NCBI GenBank assembly: GCA_028280565.1
Contig: JANQLQ010000048.1
Coordinates: 1-35,477 of the forward strand
Direction: 5' to 3'
DNA from: Fulvivirga sp.
GTDB taxonomy: Bacteria > Bacteroidota > Bacteroidia > Cytophagales > Cyclobacteriaceae
Length of the DNA stretch: 35,477 nucleotides
The stretch's first letter is position 1; the number at the start of each line of letters is the position of its first letter. This document shows, piece after piece, positions 32,051 to 35,477 of the stretch. The notes below the pieces were generated by a model. The model was not told the origin of the DNA and made no database searches. It was given only the letters and a program-made list of their open reading frames with translations. Position numbers and translations under genes: made by a program.

Positions 32051-34384
32051 ATGAATACAGATCAAAAACGGGAGTTTTCCCGTATAGGACAACTATGCTC
32101 AAAATTTACCCTGTTAGTGATGACCATGATCCTCGTCGTAAGCTGTGGCGATGATGATGACGGCGATAACGGTGACCCAAATCCTACGAATGGCAATGTG
32201 CGCCTGTTTGAAGTAGATGCTGCAAATGATGAAGTAACGCTAAGGAATTTTGGCGATGCTGATGTAGATATAAGCGGATATTGGTTTTGTTTACAACGGG
32301 GCTACCAGGCCTTTAATTCGGTCACTAATGATGGGGCTGACCTGGTGCTGGCTCCCGATGAAACCATCGTATTTTCGATAACAGTAGCTGACGTCGCCTC
32401 TGATGTGGCCATCTACGACCGTGGAGGAAGTTTTGGCTCGGCAGACGCTTTGGTCGACTTCATGCAGTTTGGAGCCTCCTTTGCCGGTTCGGCAGGTCGA
32501 GAAGACGTAGCAGTCAGCAAGGGGATCTGGACTGAAGGAGACTTTGTAGAAGGGGTCAACGTATTCGACTATACGGGGGATGGATCTACAACAGGCGTTG
32601 GTACCTGGGAAGGTGAAGAAGAAGTAGATAATGGTGAGTCTACAGTACGTATTTTGGCCGTAGATCCCATCAATGACCGTGTGACCCTAAAGAACTTTGG
32701 AAGCTCGGAAGAGGATATTTCCGCTTATTTCTTTTGCACCAGGAGAAATTATGTTGGACTGGGCACTCTCACCTCGGTTTCAGGTGATTTGTCATTGGCA
32801 GAAGATGAAGAGGTAGTGTTTGACTTGTCCATAAATGATGCATCTTCTGATGTGGCTTTGTACAATCGTGGCGGGGCCTTTGCAGATGCTACGGCGATTA
32901 TTGATTTTATGCAATACGGCGAGGATGTTGGGAATGCCGGGAGGGTCAGCGTAGCAGTAGAGGCCGGAATTTGGACCAGCGGCGAAGTGGTAGAAGGCAT
33001 TGCTCCATTCACTTATCTCGGTGATGATGACGATCGCGGAGAAGATTTTTGGATCGATGACGCCAACATTCGAATGGTTACGATCGATACGGACCTGGAC
33101 GAGGTAGTGATCAAGAACTTCGATGCGTCAGAAAGGGATATCACGGGTTACTTTTTCTGCACAGCAGCGGGTGTTTATCCTTCCTTTGCCAATACAGCAG
33201 ATATTGAGATCGTATCAGGAGACCTGGTACTTTCCCCTAACGAAGAAGTCAGGGTAAGAATTCTCACACAAGGAGGTGTAGCAGATGTTACAGGAAGTAT
33301 CTTCTTGTTCTCAACGAACACCTTAGGATTCAATAACAATAATCCCAATGTGCTGAGGGATTTTGCCCAATGGGGTGCGGCTAATGGTTTTAGAGTGGAA
33401 AATGCCGTGGCCGCTAATAGGTGGGACAACGCTGCTAACTTTATTGCTAACAGCAGTCCATATACTTACACGGGTGATGGTGATGCTATAGGAGCGGCTT
33501 CTTGGGAAGGCTCTTTATTAATTGCCAATGTCAGGATCATTTCAGTAGACCCTATTAATAACAGTGTTAGGATCAAGAATTTTGGTACGGGCACGCGTGA
33601 CGTTTCCGGCTATTTCTTTTGTATAAGACGGGTATATACCGTACTCTCGGAATCAGGATTAGCTCCCAGTGGAGACTTGATTTTAGATGCTGGTGAAGAA
33701 CTGGAATTTAGCATAACCATAGAAGACGGTTCTTCCGATGTTGCGCTTTACAATCGAGGAGGGGCGTTTGCCAATGCTGATGCTATTGTTGACTTTATGC
33801 AATTTGGCGACGATGTAGATGGTCTTGGCAGAGAAGAGGTGGCTGTGACGGCTAATCTCTGGACAGAGGATGATTTTGTGAATGGCGTAGGACCTTACAC
33901 CTACACTGGGGATGGTAGTGCCAATGGCGCAGACCAGTGGTCAGCAGACCAAGCAGGTATGGCTAACATTCGGCTACTTACTATTGATGCTACCAACGAC
34001 CAAATCACGCTGAAAAACTTTGGGAATGCGTCAATGGACATTTCTGGATATTTCTTTTGCGCCAGGAGGAGCTACAGGCAACTGTCTGCGGTGGCAGTGA
34101 CCAGTGGTAACTTCATTCTTGCCCCGGATGAAGAGATAGAATTTAACTTAGAAATAAACAATACTTCTTCGGATGTAGCCCTTTACAATACTGGCGGTGC
34201 GTTTGCCAATGCCGATACTATCGTAGATTTTATGATGTATGGTGAAGATCTCCCCAATGGCAGTACAAGGGAAGATGTAGCAAATACAGCCAATCTTTGG
34301 ACCCCAGGAGATTTTGTGGCCAATCCCGGGCCGTTCAACTATACCGGTGATGGAAGTCAACAAGGGGTTACTTCATGGGATTAA
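32051..34384 (+). CDS. Surface lipoprotein with five lamin-tail-like repeats
   Basis: 777 residues. Lipoprotein signal with VVSC lipobox, Cys32, followed by GDDDDGDNGD; an acidic run directly after the Cys is typical for surface export of Bacteroidota lipoproteins. Then five repeats of about 140-150 residues, starting near 49, 197, 339, 493 and 639, each with 'vR...VD..ND.v.LkNFG....DISGYFFC', 'GDL.L...EE..F.i', 'SSDVALYNRGGAFA.AD.IVDFMQ.G' and a closing 'YTGDG...G...W'. This pattern agrees with LTD (lamin tail) immunoglobulin-like domains. The third repeat diverges most. Each repeat keeps one Cys in YFFC. No enzyme or T9SS domain visible; role unknown, possibly cell-surface binding. A strong terminator follows. 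Confidence 0.75.
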   Translation: MNTDQKREFSRIGQLCSKFTLLVMTMILVVSCGDDDDGDNGDPNPTNGNVRLFEVDAANDEVTLRNFGDADVDISGYWFCLQRGYQAFNSVTNDGADLVLAPDETIVFSITVADVASDVAIYDRGGSFGSADALVDFMQFGASFAGSAGREDVAVSKGIWTEGDFVEGVNVFDYTGDGSTTGVGTWEGEEEVDNGESTVRILAVDPINDRVTLKNFGSSEEDISAYFFCTRRNYVGLGTLTSVSGDLSLAEDEEVVFDLSINDASSDVALYNRGGAFADATAIIDFMQYGEDVGNAGRVSVAVEAGIWTSGEVVEGIAPFTYLGDDDDRGEDFWIDDANIRMVTIDTDLDEVVIKNFDASERDITGYFFCTAAGVYPSFANTADIEIVSGDLVLSPNEEVRVRILTQGGVADVTGSIFLFSTNTLGFNNNNPNVLRDFAQWGAANGFRVENAVAANRWDNAANFIANSSPYTYTGDGDAIGAASWEGSLLIANVRIISVDPINNSVRIKNFGTGTRDVSGYFFCIRRVYTVLSESGLAPSGDLILDAGEELEFSITIEDGSSDVALYNRGGAFANADAIVDFMQFGDDVDGLGREEVAVTANLWTEDDFVNGVGPYTYTGDGSANGADQWSADQAGMANIRLLTIDATNDQITLKNFGNASMDISGYFFCARRSYRQLSAVAVTSGNFILAPDEEIEFNLEINNTSSDVALYNTGGAFANADTIVDFMMYGEDLPNGSTREDVANTANLWTPGDFVANPGPFNYTGDGSQQGVTSWD

Positions 34385-34440
34385 ATGCAATATGAGGGGA
34401 TACGGTCATTAGATCGTGATGAAATGTTGGTGAAGATAGG

Positions 34441-34466
34441 GACCGTCCTTCGGGGCGGTCTTTTTT
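34441..34466 (+). terminator. Rho-independent terminator with TTCG loop
   Basis: GACCGTCC (34441-34448) and GGGCGGTC (34453-34460) pair over 8 bp (one G-T) around TTCG and are followed by six T. A textbook terminator 57 bp after the lipoprotein stop. Confidence 0.92.
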
Positions 34467-34544
34467 ATTCCACGCCACTGAGAATAACGGTTTTATTTTG
34501 TTTCTTTAGTTTTTCGTAACAGTGAATGATTCAATATAGGGGCA

Positions 34545-35132
34545 ATGCTCGATTTTACTCCCATACTGGAAAACGTTAATACATACATCCCACTCTCTAA
34601 AGAGGAATCGGACTACTTTGTTTCTTTACTAAAGTACCGGAGGCTTAAAAAGAAACAGTACCTGTTACAAGCCTTTGATCATTGTAAATACGAGACCTTT
34701 GTGCTCAAAGGATGCCTAAAAGAGTATTACACTGATTATGAGCAAGGCAAGGATCATATCATCCAGTTCATTACAGAGCATACTTGGACCTCCGACGTGG
34801 AGAGCTTTATAAAAGGCACCCCGGCGATGCTCAATATTGAAGCCTTGGAGGACTGTGAATTACTGCAGATCGACTATGCCTCGTTAGAATTGCTTTTCCA
34901 GGCCTACCCTAAATTCGAGCGGTGGTGCCGCATTATCTTCCAGGAAGAATATATATCTTTTCAGAATCGTATCCTCACCCATCTGTCCAAGTCCGGTAAA
35001 GAGAAATACCTGGATTTCCTGGAAAAATACCCCGGTCTTATGCATCGCGTTCCCCAGCATCAAATTGCCGCTTATCTCGGGGTGAGTGCAGAATTTTTGA
35101 GTAAAATAAGGAAGCAACTGGCCGAGGAATAG
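34545..35132 (+). CDS. Crp/Fnr-family transcriptional regulator
   Basis: 195 residues. A GGGG five bases before ATG 34545 may serve as ribosome site. Cyclic-nucleotide-binding-like beta-roll (about 15-130, KKKQYLLQAFDHCKYETFVLKGCLKEY, QGKDHIIQFITEHTW). The C-terminal HTH is PQHQIAAYLGVSAEFLSKIR, as in small Bacteroidota Crp-like regulators. It precedes an NTF2-like gene by 126 bp, with three 23-bp tandem motifs in the gap, so it may regulate that gene. Only about 30 percent like the other Crp/Fnr protein of the window by eye. Confidence 0.88.
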   Translation: MLDFTPILENVNTYIPLSKEESDYFVSLLKYRRLKKKQYLLQAFDHCKYETFVLKGCLKEYYTDYEQGKDHIIQFITEHTWTSDVESFIKGTPAMLNIEALEDCELLQIDYASLELLFQAYPKFERWCRIIFQEEYISFQNRILTHLSKSGKEKYLDFLEKYPGLMHRVPQHQIAAYLGVSAEFLSKIRKQLAEE

Positions 35133-35143
35133 GGACCTGCTTA

Positions 35144-35202
35144 AACTTCTTCAACCTTTTTTATTGAACTTGTTCAACGGTTTTTCCTGAACTTCTTCAT
35201 CG
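35144..35202. repeat. Three 23-bp direct iterations, candidate operator
   Basis: AACTTCTTCAACC at 35144, AACTTGTTCAACGG at 35167 and AACTTCTTCATCG at 35190 are spaced exactly 23 bp apart, about two DNA helix turns, so they present one face of the helix. The middle copy contains the inverted repeat TTGAAC-TT-GTTCAA (35164-35177). They end 57 bp before the next ATG. The layout fits binding sites for a dimeric regulator. Confidence 0.5.
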
Positions 35203-35258
35203 CTAAGGATGGCAGTCCTGGTCGATTTTTGCATTGTCAGAACTAAAAAACAAAAACC

Positions 35259-35477
35259 ATGACAAGTCAAAATGAAACCTTAGGAACCGCTTCGGCACTT
35301 TTGCTAGGCAAGGTGACCGAACTCAACCAAATGCTGGTCGAAAACCGGCCACTCGAAGCGTTCGAAAAATTCTACCACCCCGCCGTGGTAATGCAAGAAA
35401 ACGACGAACCACCGACCATCGGGAAAGAGGCTAATCGCCGGCGCGAGGAAAAATTTTACAGCAATATCACGGACTTA
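35259..35477 (+). CDS. NTF2/SnoaL-like protein, cut by the window edge
   Basis: The first 73 codons of a gene that runs off the window, start ATG 35259 after an A-rich leader. The sequence (LGKVTELNQMLVENRPLEAFEKFYHP, VVMQENDEPPTIGKEANRRREEKF) resembles the N-terminal helices of the NTF2/SnoaL-like fold, where small proteins often open with 'l..LN..i..G...eAf..fy.ddvvm.en...p..Gk'. Members are often uncharacterised or bind small ligands. Only the first half is present, so no active-site statement is possible. Candidate target of the preceding Crp/Fnr regulator. Confidence 0.65.
   Translation, partial: MTSQNETLGTASALLLGKVTELNQMLVENRPLEAFEKFYHPAVVMQENDEPPTIGKEANRRREEKFYSNITDL

Noticed and set aside
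35144-35202. CRISPR-like short repeats
   Set aside because: Only three degenerate motifs with about 10-bp intervals and no unique spacers of normal length; an operator is the better reading.

Overview
The window looks like a chromosomal segment of a Bacteroidota bacterium, most likely a marine or polysaccharide-degrading member of the Cytophagales. The evidence is a SusC/SusD pair, an ECF sigma factor next to a FecR-type anti-sigma factor, several very long secreted enzymes ending in type IX secretion (T9SS) sorting domains of the 'YPNP...G.Y.L' kind, A-rich leaders with few Shine-Dalgarno sites, and TGA/ATG stop-start overlaps. No rRNA, tRNA, CRISPR array or complete insertion sequence was seen. 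The genus is not determinable from what I can see.

Layout. Positions 1-637 are non-coding apart from a REP-like hairpin and a possible remnant of an XRE-type regulator. Positions 638-10319 hold four co-directional genes for T9SS-exported enzymes: two GH49-like parallel beta-helix glycosidases in tandem, a formylglycine sulfatase with CBM6, fn3 and beta-trefoil modules, and a nucleoside-hydrolase-fold enzyme with two fn3 modules and the same trefoil. A terminator (10479-10513) and a small element with 12-bp inverted ends follow. Positions 10965-17758 hold ECF sigma factor, FecR, STN-containing SusC and SusD: an outer-membrane import and trans-envelope sensing unit. Positions 17885-28804 hold a GDPD-family phosphodiesterase, a long fibre-like protein, a phosphodiester glycosidase (NAGPA/DUF2233 type), a second GDPD enzyme with a long accessory N-terminus, and a two-LamG T9SS protein, closed by a terminator at 28842. 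Together 638-28804 reads as one polysaccharide utilisation locus (PUL).

How it may work. The four upstream enzymes carry T9SS signals and should act outside or on the cell surface, cutting the glycan backbone and removing sulfate. SusC/SusD would import fragments. The phosphodiester glycosidase and the two GDPD enzymes lack a visible T9SS domain and would act in the periplasm on phosphodiester bonds. The inferred substrate is therefore a sulfated glycan that also carries phosphodiester-linked sugar or glycerol groups. This combination is the most interesting feature of the window; the substrate is inference only.

Positions 28805-35477 leave the PUL. They contain a tandem 247-bp intergenic repeat and REP-like hairpins, a Crp/Fnr-type regulator (minus strand), a cation diffusion facilitator transporter, a lipoprotein with five lamin-tail-like repeats, a second Crp/Fnr-type regulator, three 23-bp tandem iterations that look like an operator, and the start of an NTF2/SnoaL-like gene cut by the window edge.
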